Below, one piece after another: positions 32,569 to 41,908 of a stretch of DNA of 64,000 bases (the first letter of the stretch is position 1; every line of letters begins with the position of its first letter). The notes under the pieces are model-generated. The model ran no database searches, was not told the DNA's origin, and worked only from the letters and a program-made list of their open reading frames with translations. The position numbers and the translations under genes are program-made. The stretch covers positions 1,054,001-1,118,000 of the forward strand of contig OZ241998.1 in assembly GCA_965204655.1 (NCBI GenBank). The letters run 5' to 3'. This DNA comes from CATQHL01 sp965204655. GTDB taxonomy: Bacteria > Actinomycetota > Acidimicrobiia > Acidimicrobiales > CATQHL01.

Positions 32569-33867
32569 ATGAAAAACTCACGAGGAACCACAAGAACCGC
32601 TCTGCTGTTAGCCAAGGCAGCAGTCTTAACCCTCCTGCTGGCGGCGGCGTGCGCACCCGCGCAAAACTCCGAGATGGAGACGCTCCTTCAACGGGTCGAG
32701 ACGCTGACGGAAGAGTACGCCTCTGCGATGAGCCAAGCCGACGAAGCCGCCCAGCGCGCCTCCGATGCTCAGGCACAAGCTGAAGCACTGCGCGTCTCCT
32801 ACGAAGCCGCTGAAGCCCGCGCCCAAACAGCCGCCGAGGAAGCCGCCGCGGCGGTTGCTGCGGCGGGCGACCGCTCCGCAGAAGCAGTCACCCTAGCCAA
32901 GCAGGCCGTGGCCGAGTCTGAGAAACTCAAGAAAGACCTCGACGAGGCCATGGAACTAGCCCGTACAAGGGGCGAGGAAGCGCGCCAAGCAGAAGCCAAC
33001 GCCCTCGCTGCACTGGAAACCGCCAGCCAGACGCTTAAAGACACGCAACTCCAACTACAGACAGCTAGCCAAGTCATTACCGAAACTCAGACCGAAGCAG
33101 AGAGAATGATCGCTAGCGCCACGGCCAAGGCGGATGCGGCCATAGCCCAAGCTGAGGCCAGAGCAGTCGAAGACATTTCCTCAGTCGTGGCAAGCGCGGC
33201 AAGCGCCATAGCCGACACGCAATCGGACGCCGTGGAATCCATCACCCAGGCGATACAGACGACCACCACCACAGCTCCTCCCTGCCGCTTCGCAACCTCG
33301 ATCCCTCAAGTCCTGTCTTCCGTGCTTCATCTCAAGGCGGGCAACAGCAGCGGGACGGCTTTCTACATCGGAAACGACTTGTTCATCACCGCCCTTCACG
33401 TCGTCGCTCAGGCCGGCGAGGCGAGGCTTTCGAACTCCGAGGCGGAGTTGATCGCTACTAAGGTCTGGGGAGAATCCGACTACGACCTCGCCATTCTGCA
33501 AGGCAAACCAGGAAGCATCTCCGCTTTAACGCTCGGGGATTCTTCCAAGCTGGACACAGGGCAGTCGCTCGCCGCCATCGGCTACCCGCTCTACGAATCC
33601 AGCCGGGCTTCCGCAACGAGCGGTCTGCTCTCACGGATTCAAGAAATCCCAGACCTGGGCAAGGGGGTGTTCCTGGAAACGGATGCCGCCATCAACCCTG
33701 GCCACAGCGGCGGACCGCTCATCAACGAGTGCGGCGAAGTCATCGGAGTGATCCTGGCGAAGGCTGTCGCCAAAAGAGGCGTCCCTGGTGTCCCTGTAGT
33801 GGAAGGAATCGGATGGGCGGTGCCGTCCAACACCGCCCGGGAAGTACTAGAACGCTTCCAGGGGTAG
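32569..33867 (+). CDS. Coiled-coil lipoprotein with trypsin-like serine protease domain
   Basis: 432 aa. A lipoprotein signal (LLLAAACAP, lipobox Cys at about residue 28) is followed by a ~200-residue Ala/Glu-rich coiled coil (about 35–230, with AEAxARAQ heptads) and a Thr linker. A C-terminal S1C/HtrA-like protease follows: FITALHVVAQA (His), SDYDLAILQG (Asp), NPGHSGGPLIN (Ser, about residue 377). No PDZ domain follows. The coiled coil may hold the protease away from the membrane or assemble oligomers. It probably degrades or processes envelope proteins. A 16-bp duplication (CCTAGTCGAGAGACA) lies just upstream of the start region. Confidence 0.88.
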   Translation: MKNSRGTTRTALLLAKAAVLTLLLAAACAPAQNSEMETLLQRVETLTEEYASAMSQADEAAQRASDAQAQAEALRVSYEAAEARAQTAAEEAAAAVAAAGDRSAEAVTLAKQAVAESEKLKKDLDEAMELARTRGEEARQAEANALAALETASQTLKDTQLQLQTASQVITETQTEAERMIASATAKADAAIAQAEARAVEDISSVVASAASAIADTQSDAVESITQAIQTTTTTAPPCRFATSIPQVLSSVLHLKAGNSSGTAFYIGNDLFITALHVVAQAGEARLSNSEAELIATKVWGESDYDLAILQGKPGSISALTLGDSSKLDTGQSLAAIGYPLYESSRASATSGLLSRIQEIPDLGKGVFLETDAAINPGHSGGPLINECGEVIGVILAKAVAKRGVPGVPVVEGIGWAVPSNTAREVLERFQG

Positions 33868-33959
33868 CCAATCCCTATCCCCAAAGACGGCACTCTTGCA
33901 TACAAGAGTTTGTGCTAGCTAGCCTGAAACGACTTAATAATCAAGTAGCTAGGTAACAA

Positions 33960-35159
33960 ATGGCCGCAAAAAAAGTCCCAATCACAGGGTCGGTTCTCGC
34001 CTGGGCGCGTGAAGAGGGGGGCTATACGCTTGAAACACTGGCAGAAAAGCTGACAACTTCCACCAAGACCATTTCTGCCGAGACCATTGCTTCCTGGGAG
34101 AGCGAGGAGGAGCAACCGACCCAGGGGGAATTCACCGACCTTTGGAAAGCTCTCAAGAGGCCTTCTGCTTTGTTTTTCTTGCAGGAACCTCCTGCGAATG
34201 CGGGAATGCTCGCCGAGTTGCGAAACACCCCTGGTGCAAACAGCCGCCCGTTGAAACCAGATGAACTCCTGCACATTCGTCGGGCTCGCCGACTGCAGGA
34301 CATTACTGCATGGGTTCTGCAAGACAACGGCTCGCAACCGCTAGATCTAAACCATTACCAACTAACCGATGACGCATACGAGGTTGGGGAGAAAGAGCGG
34401 TCTGCATCAGGAATATCAGTTGAAGAACAACTGGAATGGCGAACAAAATTTAGAGAAAGCGGATCTAAGTATTTCTCAAAGTGGCGAGAATTCCTTGAGT
34501 CTCGTGGGATTTTGGTGTTTACCGCATCCATGCGAAGGAAAGGCGTAAGAGGTTTCGGAATTTGGGATGACTATGCCCCGATTGTGCTAGTCAACACTGC
34601 CTATCATCCGACTGCTCGTATCTTTACACTCTTTCACGAATTCGCTCATCTATTGACAAGATCAAGCAAGGCCTGCCAAGATTTCGTAGATTTCGCAAAT
34701 CCAAAATCGCAAAGTCTGGAAACCGAACGCTGGTGCGAAAAATTTTCGGCGACTTTTCTAATCCCTCGTGAGCCGCTAATTCAATTGGCCAGGGAGGAAG
34801 GGATAACGCTTTCTAGACCTACATCAGATCCGCAAACTGCCAGGGATTTGGCTAAGCGATTTTTTGTAAGCGCAGGAGCAATGGCTCTTCGTCTTCAAGA
34901 ACTCAACTTAGCGAGCGGTGACTTATATTCTGACTTAACGGCTCAATTTCCAAATATGAATTGGAATAAAGGAGGTGGTGGTGGAGGCGGGGGCCAGAGA
35001 GCACATGAAATAAGACTAAGAGAATACGGACAATATACAATACGAACGCTGCTGTCAGCACAAAATAGAGGTCGCCTTAATGAACGTGATCTGACTGATT
35101 ATTTTCGTTTAGATATCCAGGAACTTGAAGAACTTCGTGAACTCGTTAGACAGGCTTAA
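33960..35159 (+). CDS. XRE/ImmA-IrrE family metallopeptidase (antitoxin partner of DUF4411)
   Basis: 399 aa. N-terminal helix-turn-helix-like region (about residues 9–70, LAWAREEGGYTLETLAEKL, then AETIASWESEEEQPTQGEFTDL). The central ImmA/IrrE zinc metalloprotease domain has FTLFHEFAHLL (HExxH at about residues 225–229) and a downstream Glu in ETERWCEKFSATFLIP. A Gly-rich linker (about residue 341) precedes a helical C-terminus. Such proteins pair with DUF4411 PIN-like toxins as two-gene toxin–antitoxin or stress modules; the downstream gene overlaps by one base (TAATG). Base composition is more AT-rich than the preceding genes, a sign of transfer. Confidence 0.88.
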   Translation: MAAKKVPITGSVLAWAREEGGYTLETLAEKLTTSTKTISAETIASWESEEEQPTQGEFTDLWKALKRPSALFFLQEPPANAGMLAELRNTPGANSRPLKPDELLHIRRARRLQDITAWVLQDNGSQPLDLNHYQLTDDAYEVGEKERSASGISVEEQLEWRTKFRESGSKYFSKWREFLESRGILVFTASMRRKGVRGFGIWDDYAPIVLVNTAYHPTARIFTLFHEFAHLLTRSSKACQDFVDFANPKSQSLETERWCEKFSATFLIPREPLIQLAREEGITLSRPTSDPQTARDLAKRFFVSAGAMALRLQELNLASGDLYSDLTAQFPNMNWNKGGGGGGGGQRAHEIRLREYGQYTIRTLLSAQNRGRLNERDLTDYFRLDIQELEELRELVRQA

Positions 35160-35770
35160 TGGCTTCCTTCGACAATGTCAGTGTCTGGATCCTCGATTCT
35201 TCTTCTCTTATACGTACTAAGTCCATTGTTGATGCTAATGAACAGGAGAACGCATTCATAGTTCTTGAGGATATGGTTAGAAAAGGACAGATCCTAATGC
35301 CGAAACAAGTGATAAAAGAGGTAAGCGAGGTCCAGCACCTTGATCTTCCAGGAGCTTGGGCCATTCGAGTCAAGAAGTATTTAAAACATACTGGTGACGT
35401 TGATCATAGAATTTTGTCAATCATCCAATTGAAATGCCCTCAACTCACAGATTACACTAAAGACTCTGAAGACGCCGATCCGTATGTTGTAGCACTAGCT
35501 TACCAATTACAAAACCAAGAAATACCCTACATTGCGGCAGATGGCCGCGCCTACGAAGCGGTTTCCTTACCAGGACTGCAGGAACAAAAAGAAAGACCCT
35601 GCATTGTGACAGAAGATAAAGTTGATCGCATTGTGACAAAAGATAAAGTTGCTCAAAAGATCCAATCAATTGTTAGCGCCTGTAAGCAGCTAAAACTCAA
35701 ATATACCTATACCAGAGATTTTTTGACTCACTTAAGTATACCAACAAAAAATAAAACCGACAAAGAGTAG
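35159..35770 (+). CDS. DUF4411 PIN-like toxin
   Basis: 203 aa. VWILDSSSLIR at the N-terminus holds the first acidic residue of the PIN-like fold, IKEVSEVQ the second, and DSEDADPYVVALAYQ the DxxD-like third. DUF4411 is the toxin-like partner of XRE/ImmA proteins and presumably a nuclease. Near the C-terminus the conserved IVTEDK segment is preceded by a copy exactly 72 bp upstream (PYIAADG at 35524 against PCIVTED at 35596), giving a 24-residue in-frame insertion, followed by a smaller 27-bp repeat (RIVTKDKV). Whether the toxin is still functional is unclear. Confidence 0.82.
   Translation: MASFDNVSVWILDSSSLIRTKSIVDANEQENAFIVLEDMVRKGQILMPKQVIKEVSEVQHLDLPGAWAIRVKKYLKHTGDVDHRILSIIQLKCPQLTDYTKDSEDADPYVVALAYQLQNQEIPYIAADGRAYEAVSLPGLQEQKERPCIVTEDKVDRIVTKDKVAQKIQSIVSACKQLKLKYTYTRDFLTHLSIPTKNKTDKE
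35524..35625 (+). repeat. In-frame 72-bp duplication in the DUF4411 gene
   Basis: ACCCTACATTGCGGCAGA (35524) and ACCCTGCATTGTGACAGA (35596) differ at a few positions and lie exactly 72 bp apart. The sequence between them is not repeated. Confidence 0.65.
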
Positions 35771-35830
35771 CTTTTCCCAATTGAATCAAATATCAGGTCG
35801 TTGACGCCGACATACATTCTGTATCCTCTG

Positions 35831-36010
35831 CCATTCCAAGTAGCCGGGGGCGGCGGCCAGAGGGATCATTATGATTGAGGGGAGGTTGTAGCTGTGGAGA
35901 AGAGCGGATCAGTTCACAAATGGCCTCAAGTGTTCTTCGGCCGTCTTGAGCAGAAGTAGATACTCCTCGTCTTTGCCCTCCCAGCGATAGCAGCTGCGGA
36001 TGGGTCAAGT
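35831..36010 (-). pseudogene. cutA: cutA fragment, degenerate
   Basis: About 180 bp closely similar, in the same orientation, to the 3' two-thirds of the intact cutA at 41909–42229 (compare CAGAGGGATCATTA and GTTCTTCGGCCGTCTTGAGC in both). It has small deletions that break the frame (for example the GGTCTCAATT of the intact gene is missing) and lacks the 5' third. Together with the intact copy it forms direct repeats around the DpdA/UvrD/nuclease operon. Confidence 0.85.
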
Positions 36011-36125
36011 ACGCTTCCAGGAATAGCCGATATCCCATCACGAACTCCACAATTCTTACGATCCCTCCCTCCCCCTCCAAGATCAAGTCAAGTACGCTTC
36101 TAGGAGTAGCCGATATCCCATCTCT
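36004..36125. repeat. Duplication next to the cutA fragment
   Basis: GTCAAGTACGCTTC, followed by GAATAGCCGATATCCCATC, occurs at 36004 and 36087 (spacing 83) with an unrelated stretch between. The rest of the gap up to 36407 is moderately AT-rich, with no gene seen. It probably contains the promoter of the following operon. Confidence 0.7.
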
Positions 36126-36407
36126 AAAGTCGATATTTCTTAAGAAGTGGAGAACAGGAGCATACCCAGCAGCACGCTTTCGTCAATAGCCTCAAAGACA
36201 CACTCGGTTCCCGTTGCGTAGTATTACGCTGCAAACCCTCAACAGAACATTAGGACTTGTTCTATTGACTTAGACGTCTAATCGCGTAACATAAGCGGCA
36301 AGCCCGCAGGAAACTCATGAAACCCCCACCCTTACTCGAATACGGGAGAACATACTCCCGACGCAGCAGGCAAGGCCGCTGAGGGCTGGGTAGGACGGAA
36401 CGCTGCC

Positions 36408-38153
36408 GTGTCCGTCACAGACAGGCAAAATCTCCTCATACTCGGTTGCTCGCAAAAAAAACGAGACTACGAGGGGTTGCTTCCCGCATTTGAAGCTTAC
36501 GACGGGCCTATGTACAGGGTTTTTCGCAAGTTCTTGCGTCAACACAAATGGCCGGAGAATCTTTGGTTAGGCGTTCTGTCTGGGAAACACGAACTCTTTG
36601 GCGGGATAAAGGAGATCAATTACTACGACCAGCGGATGACCCGCGAAGACGCTGAAGCAATGGCTAGCCGATGTTCCAGCGTCATCGACGACTGGACGAG
36701 AGGGATCGCGACATCAAACGGGACGAGTGAAGACTCAGACACTAGTCACGATTTACATATTCTCGTATCTCTCGGGAAAGACTACCTTCCAGCGCTCGAA
36801 GACGGGTTAGAGCTGCAGGGGGACGTCAATCGCTTCGAGGGCGGGATCGGCGAAAGACAACACCTCCTGAAGAAATTTCTTGGCGACCTGCCGAACGAAC
36901 CCCGCCGGACGCCATCCCTAATTCCCGACCCAGAAAGAGGCAGGCTCAGCTATTTTCTCCCCGACTGGGACGACACGCTCGACCGCAACTTCGACTTTGA
37001 CAACGACGAGTTCTCCAATCCCCATAAGTCGGAAAGGGAAGAGGTTCATTGTCAGGAACTGCTAGGCGACCGCGAGATATGCGACGGGATTCTGGTGAGC
37101 CTCGCCCAGAAGCAAGATACAAAGGGGCCGCTAAAGCGACTGGACGGCACCGAGACCGCCGCACTCAGGCCGAAGCCACTGCGAAGGCATTACGGGTTAA
37201 GCAAAGACCAACTACTTTTTGGTGACTGCGGAGCATACAGCTACGTACTGGAAGACGAACCGGCCTTCACTACCGAACAGGCGGTCGCCTTGTATGAGTT
37301 GTATGAGTTCGACTTCGGGACTTCGGTTGACCACATACCATTCGGTGACTTTCCCGAAGACAAGCGCAGATCGAGAGTGGAAACCACTCTCGCCAATGCT
37401 GAAGCTTTCATTAAAGAATGCGTCAGGAGAGGCAAACTGTTCAACCCGGTCGGAGCAGTTCAAGGCTTAAACGCAGAGGAGTACGCCGAGAACGTCAAGA
37501 AATACTACGAAATGGGTTACAGGCACGTGGGTCTGGGGGGACTTGTGAAGTTAAAGGACTCCGCAATCCTGGAGATCGTGAAAGCAGTCAGCAAAGCAGC
37601 CAACCAACTGCATGAACGACCTTGGATACATCTCTTTGGAGTTTTTAGGCCCAAACTCCAACCAGAGTTCAAAAGACTAGGAATCGCTAGTTTTGACAGC
37701 GCAACCTATTTCCGCAAGTCTTGGCTGCGCTCCGACCAGAACTACCTCTGCCCCCACGGAAACTGGTACGCCGCCATCAGAGTTCCGATTACCAAAGACC
37801 CACGCACCCGTAAGCGTCTAGCCAAAAACGGCGCTGACCTTGAGGAGATGAAGAAGCAGGAACAAACAGTGCTCAAGATGCTCAAAGATTACGGAGACGA
37901 CAAAGCGGATTTAAAGGAGACACTCGATGCGGTAATCGACTACGACAAGCAACTCCTGCGAAGCAGCGAAACCAAATCAATGCGAAAAAAATACGAACGC
38001 ACCCTGCGAGAGAAACCCTGGCTAAAATGCACTTGCAGTTTCTGCCAAGAACTAGGAATACAAATCCTGATCTTCCGGGGAAGCAACCGAAACAAAAGAA
38101 GAGGCACCCACAACACTGCAATGCTGTTTGGGGAGTTAAATGATTACAGATAA
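36408..38153 (+). CDS. DpdA-like transglycosylase (DUF6884 + TGT domains)
   Basis: 581 aa from GTG 36408. The N-terminal ~160 residues form a DUF6884-type domain (LLILGCSQKKRD, MYRVFRKFLRQ, LGVLSGKHELFGG, YYDQRM). The rest is a tRNA-guanine-transglycosylase fold: GDCGAYSYV (first catalytic Asp, about residue 271), AVQGLNAEEY, YRHVGLGGLV (about 373), FDSATYFRKSW (second Asp, about 427), and a zinc site CTCSFC (about 541–548) with a later His. DpdA enzymes insert preQ0-derived deazaguanines into DNA. It overlaps the helicase gene by 14 bp, so they are translationally coupled. No queuosine-precursor genes lie nearby. A tRNA-modifying role is possible but less likely given the partners. Confidence 0.82.
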   Translation: MSVTDRQNLLILGCSQKKRDYEGLLPAFEAYDGPMYRVFRKFLRQHKWPENLWLGVLSGKHELFGGIKEINYYDQRMTREDAEAMASRCSSVIDDWTRGIATSNGTSEDSDTSHDLHILVSLGKDYLPALEDGLELQGDVNRFEGGIGERQHLLKKFLGDLPNEPRRTPSLIPDPERGRLSYFLPDWDDTLDRNFDFDNDEFSNPHKSEREEVHCQELLGDREICDGILVSLAQKQDTKGPLKRLDGTETAALRPKPLRRHYGLSKDQLLFGDCGAYSYVLEDEPAFTTEQAVALYELYEFDFGTSVDHIPFGDFPEDKRRSRVETTLANAEAFIKECVRRGKLFNPVGAVQGLNAEEYAENVKKYYEMGYRHVGLGGLVKLKDSAILEIVKAVSKAANQLHERPWIHLFGVFRPKLQPEFKRLGIASFDSATYFRKSWLRSDQNYLCPHGNWYAAIRVPITKDPRTRKRLAKNGADLEEMKKQEQTVLKMLKDYGDDKADLKETLDAVIDYDKQLLRSSETKSMRKKYERTLREKPWLKCTCSFCQELGIQILIFRGSNRNKRRGTHNTAMLFGELNDYR

Positions 38154-40563
38154 AGAGTTCATTCAACTAATCGACAAACTATTGGGATTAAAGATAGGTA
38201 CTCCAGATAATAGCAAACAGTTTCAAGCCATCACTTATTCTGGAGATAGAGTACTACAGATTGTCGCCGGCCCTGGGTCGGGGAAGACCTCGGTGTTGGC
38301 ACTTAGAGGCCTTCGTTTTGTTTTTGTAGAAGGAATGCTACCAGAAGAGATTCTCATAACCACGTTCACTCGGAAAGCAGCAAAAGAAATTCGCACACGC
38401 TGGCTCGACTGGGGAACAGAAATTGTGGAGTATATGGAAGGCGACAGCAGTTTCCGCATTAAGGTCGACCTCAACAAGATCGACCTTAATAGGTGCAACA
38501 TTGACACCTTAGACAGCATCGCCCATCAAGTTCTAACGGATCATCGTTTACCTGGAGAACTTGCTCCAGTTGTCGCTGAACCCGCTGCGAGCAACCTAAT
38601 TTTTAAGAGAACGGCATTTAGAGAAATATACTCCGGTGCAAACAAGTTAATCCTTGACGAACTCCTAAAGAAGTATACGTTTGAGGGGATTGAGCCGCGC
38701 AACCGTGGGGAAGCTTTGAAAGTCACAAAGAGCCTTGTGGACAGACTAGTGCAGGATCGTGTTAATAGCGAAAGATATTCGGAAGAATGCAAAGCCGATC
38801 AATTAAAGGCCCATGCATTAGTTGTTGAAATGTTGAGAAAATATTCCAAGGATGCCCATGATACCAATGTATATGATCATTCTTTAATGGAAGAAAGATT
38901 CCTTGAACGCCTAGTCGATGAATCTTTAAAAGAATGGACCAACGAACTGAAAGTGCTATTGATCGACGAATATCAGGATACTAATCCTCTGCAGGAGGAA
39001 ATATATTTTACGATTCTTAGGTATGGGCACATTGGGTCAACAATAGTCGGGGACGACGACCAATCTATGTATAGATTCCGGGGTGGTTCGGTCGAACTCT
39101 TTACTCAATTCGCAGAACGCTGCCAAAGAACGACTGGAAGGTCGACAAAACGGATTGATATGGTGAGAAACTTCCGGTCAACCCCAGAAATAGTTGAATT
39201 TTACAATGAACACATTACAACAGATCCAGAATTCACTCAAGCTAGAATTCGTCCCCATAAACCACTTGTCTCCTCAACTAAAAAGTCGGAGTTGGTACCG
39301 GTACTAGGAATGTTTAGAGAAGATCCGGAAACACTGGCTAGTGATCTAACAGACTTCCTATGCAGCCTGCTAAATGATGGATACTACCACCTTGAAGAAA
39401 TCGGACAGGAAATTCGAATGCGAGAAGATGGTGACTTAGGTGATGTCGTATTCCTGTCGCATACAGTCAAAGAGATTGTTTATAACCGTTTTGCCCGCGC
39501 TGAGAAGAAAGAAAAAGAATATTTTCCGCACTGGCTCAGACGATCTATGTGCAAAAAAGATAAACTGATTTTTAATCCCCGCGGGCAAACCCTGCGCTCA
39601 ATACCTGACGTTGCAATTCTCTTAGGACTTCTCCTAATCGTGGCAGATCCTGATGACAATTTCTCCTATGAGGCACGATTCACCGGGGAAGCCCGCTATT
39701 TTCTCGATCAATGGAGGGAACAAGCTGTACAATTTGTTGAAAAAATTCCTTCATTAAACAAAAAATCCAAAATTCAAGAATTCATTGATCTTTGGCAAGA
39801 TGCTGCTTATGGAGGAGATTCGCACCCCTCCGATTGGCCAATCTTTGAAATCGTTTACAGATTACTCGAGTGGTTACCACAATTTCAGACTGAACCCGAA
39901 CATCAAGTGTGGTTGGAAGCAATAACGAGATGTATAGCAGGTGCAGGAATGGCTTCACCATACGGAATGAGATTTATTCAAGGCAGTAGAGCAAACGAGA
40001 ACGTTCGACTAAGCAGATTAAGTTTCGTTCGAGATGCTCTAGTGCCTATTGCGGAAAACGAAGTCGACGCTGATGAAGACATAATGCCAAATGTTCCTCG
40101 TGACAGGCTCCAACTTATGACTATCCATCAATCGAAAGGATTAGAGTTTCCCTTAGTCATTGTCGACGTGGGTAGCAGATTTAGGTCCAATCACAGAACA
40201 CAACGTTTCTTGCGCTTTCCTACGAAACCATCGAACGTAGTTGAAGCTGAGGACGACGTGGAACCGTATCTTGAGAAACCTCTCAGAACTGGTAGGTGTG
40301 CCATCGATCGAACGTTTGACGATCTCGTCAGACTTTACTATGTGGCATACAGCAGACCGGAGTCTGTTCTGCTACTCGTTGGAAATGAAAAATGTTTATT
40401 CTACGGAAAAGGGGAAGAGCACAAGTCTGGAGCAATACCTAATATCGCTCTTGGATGGCATAGAAATGAACAATGGCCTTGGCGACAACCCTACGAAAAG
40501 TTAGAATCCGGCAGAAAAACGAAACCTCCCGTTCGTGTTAAGCCCCCTTTCTTACTCATATAG
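38140..40563 (+). CDS. UvrD/Rep-family (SF1A) DNA helicase
   Basis: 807 aa. Q-motif/Walker A IVAGPGSGKTSVLALRG (about residue 44), motif Ia TTFTRKAAKEIRTR, Walker B/motif II LLIDEYQDTNPLQ (about 275), motif III VGDDDQSMYRFRGG, motif IV VRNFRSTPEIV, motif V LQLMTIHQSKGLEFPLV (about 663), motif VI LYYVAYSR. An ATP-driven 3'–5' helicase of the UvrD type, cytoplasmic. It lies between a DpdA-like gene (14-bp overlap) and a PD-(D/E)XK nuclease (24-bp gap), so a helicase–nuclease complex like AddAB, guided by or protecting against DNA modification, is plausible. AT-rich compared with the genome background. Confidence 0.92.
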   Translation: MITDKEFIQLIDKLLGLKIGTPDNSKQFQAITYSGDRVLQIVAGPGSGKTSVLALRGLRFVFVEGMLPEEILITTFTRKAAKEIRTRWLDWGTEIVEYMEGDSSFRIKVDLNKIDLNRCNIDTLDSIAHQVLTDHRLPGELAPVVAEPAASNLIFKRTAFREIYSGANKLILDELLKKYTFEGIEPRNRGEALKVTKSLVDRLVQDRVNSERYSEECKADQLKAHALVVEMLRKYSKDAHDTNVYDHSLMEERFLERLVDESLKEWTNELKVLLIDEYQDTNPLQEEIYFTILRYGHIGSTIVGDDDQSMYRFRGGSVELFTQFAERCQRTTGRSTKRIDMVRNFRSTPEIVEFYNEHITTDPEFTQARIRPHKPLVSSTKKSELVPVLGMFREDPETLASDLTDFLCSLLNDGYYHLEEIGQEIRMREDGDLGDVVFLSHTVKEIVYNRFARAEKKEKEYFPHWLRRSMCKKDKLIFNPRGQTLRSIPDVAILLGLLLIVADPDDNFSYEARFTGEARYFLDQWREQAVQFVEKIPSLNKKSKIQEFIDLWQDAAYGGDSHPSDWPIFEIVYRLLEWLPQFQTEPEHQVWLEAITRCIAGAGMASPYGMRFIQGSRANENVRLSRLSFVRDALVPIAENEVDADEDIMPNVPRDRLQLMTIHQSKGLEFPLVIVDVGSRFRSNHRTQRFLRFPTKPSNVVEAEDDVEPYLEKPLRTGRCAIDRTFDDLVRLYYVAYSRPESVLLLVGNEKCLFYGKGEEHKSGAIPNIALGWHRNEQWPWRQPYEKLESGRKTKPPVRVKPPFLLI

Positions 40564-40587
40564 GCAACTGAAAAGAGGAAAGTTGAT

Positions 40588-41763
40588 ATGGAACTCGGAG
40601 TCAAGCCCCCAGAGCACATAGTCCCTTCATATTCGCTGACCGGAGACTTGCTCGCATATATGCGATGTAGATTGCAATACCGCTACCATAATCGCAGTGC
40701 TCTTCCCCCTTCCAGACCAGTTCAGCTCTGGTTTGGTGCTTTCCTGCACGGCACGCTCGAGATGGCTTATCGCTACTGGCGTAAAGGCCAAGAAGAGCGT
40801 GGCGAACCTCCTTCTTTTCCTTGGCCTTGCCAAAAGAAGGAATGGTTCGGGAGTGAACCTAACTGGAAAGATCACGATATTGGCAAGATCGCTAACGCTA
40901 TAGAGGATTCCCTGCGCCAACGCGGGATTCAGGCACGAAGCACGTCCGCACGCAACTCAGCTTATAAACGAGCCGAAATTGCCGTCAATGAACTTGGGCC
41001 TCACTTATTCCCACTCATAGAAGCAGCCGAACGCAAGGTAATAGGAACGCGCCCCGTAGCTCCAGGAGAAACGAAGCTTAGATGCAACAACTACGAAGTT
41101 CACGGAGTAATCGACGTACTCACACATGTAACCCTCTCTAAAGCACGAGACAACAATCTTATAAGACAGTTCGTTCAACAGGCATGCCCAGGTCTTCGGG
41201 GAACATATGAAGTAATTGTTGACTACAAGGGGACGAGAAGACCGATTGTAGTCAACAAAAAGAATTCTGACCAGGACAACTGGCAAATCCAAACATACGC
41301 TTGGTTAAGAAAACGCCAACCCGACTCTCTTCCAGTCGCAGTGGGAATTCTCATCTACTTTAATGAATTGTTACCGGGCAATCTGGAAATGAAAACCCTT
41401 AAGGAAGAAATTTCTTCTAGGACAACCGATATAACCCCAGCACCATCCTCGAATGATGCCCAAATTATACGGTTGTGGCAGCCCGGCATGGATACCGAAC
41501 AACTTTCTCTGGATTACAGACTCAGACGAGCCATTCGCATAGTCCCGATCTCGGAACAGAGTATAAATAGTGCCCTTCAAAAGTTTGATAGCGTGGTGCG
41601 TCAAACAGAGAAAGACATTGTGAATGAGACCGAGGGATGGAATATTCTTAAAGCCTGGAGCCCCACCTGCAAAGACCCTGCCACCTGCGCTGCGTGCGAC
41701 TTCCGCCACTTCTGTCCCGAACCCGCCAAGGGCTACAAAGATCACGAAAAGTACGTTCCCTAG
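40588..41763 (+). CDS. PD-(D/E)XK nuclease with Cas4/AddB-like cysteine cluster
   Basis: 391 aa. Order of features: YSLTGDLLAYMRCRLQYRY with Cys ~27, AFLHGTLEMAY, GVIDVLTHV, then EVIVDYKGTRRP (the D/E-x-K catalytic element, about residue 209) and QIQTYAWL (motif with Gln-Tyr). A C-terminal cluster CKDPATCAACDFRHFC (about 360–376) with the N-terminal Cys could hold a 4Fe-4S cluster, as in Cas4 and AddB. RecB-family exonucleases of this type resect or degrade DNA with a partner helicase; the UvrD-like gene upstream is the obvious partner (AGAGGAAAG ribosome binding site 24 bp after it). The 3' end of the gene is duplicated 72 bp downstream. Confidence 0.87.
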   Translation: MELGVKPPEHIVPSYSLTGDLLAYMRCRLQYRYHNRSALPPSRPVQLWFGAFLHGTLEMAYRYWRKGQEERGEPPSFPWPCQKKEWFGSEPNWKDHDIGKIANAIEDSLRQRGIQARSTSARNSAYKRAEIAVNELGPHLFPLIEAAERKVIGTRPVAPGETKLRCNNYEVHGVIDVLTHVTLSKARDNNLIRQFVQQACPGLRGTYEVIVDYKGTRRPIVVNKKNSDQDNWQIQTYAWLRKRQPDSLPVAVGILIYFNELLPGNLEMKTLKEEISSRTTDITPAPSSNDAQIIRLWQPGMDTEQLSLDYRLRRAIRIVPISEQSINSALQKFDSVVRQTEKDIVNETEGWNILKAWSPTCKDPATCAACDFRHFCPEPAKGYKDHEKYVP

Positions 41764-41837
41764 AGTCTCAGCGGCACCTCTTCCGCGTGCAGAGGGGAGG
41801 GGAGCTACAAAGAATACGAAAAGTACGTTCCCTAGAG
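41732..41837 (+). repeat. Duplicated nuclease gene end, 72-bp spacing
   Basis: The last 34 bp around the stop codon (GCTACAAAG to CCCTAGAG, 41732–41765) recur at 41804–41837 with two mismatches. The 38 bp between (41766–41803) are not repeated. A clean example of local duplication plus insertion. Confidence 0.9.
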
Positions 41838-41908
41838 CCCCAATCCCACTCAACAAAGATACGACACTAGAACGAACACACCACACCAGCCCCGGTCAAG
41901 ATAACTAC

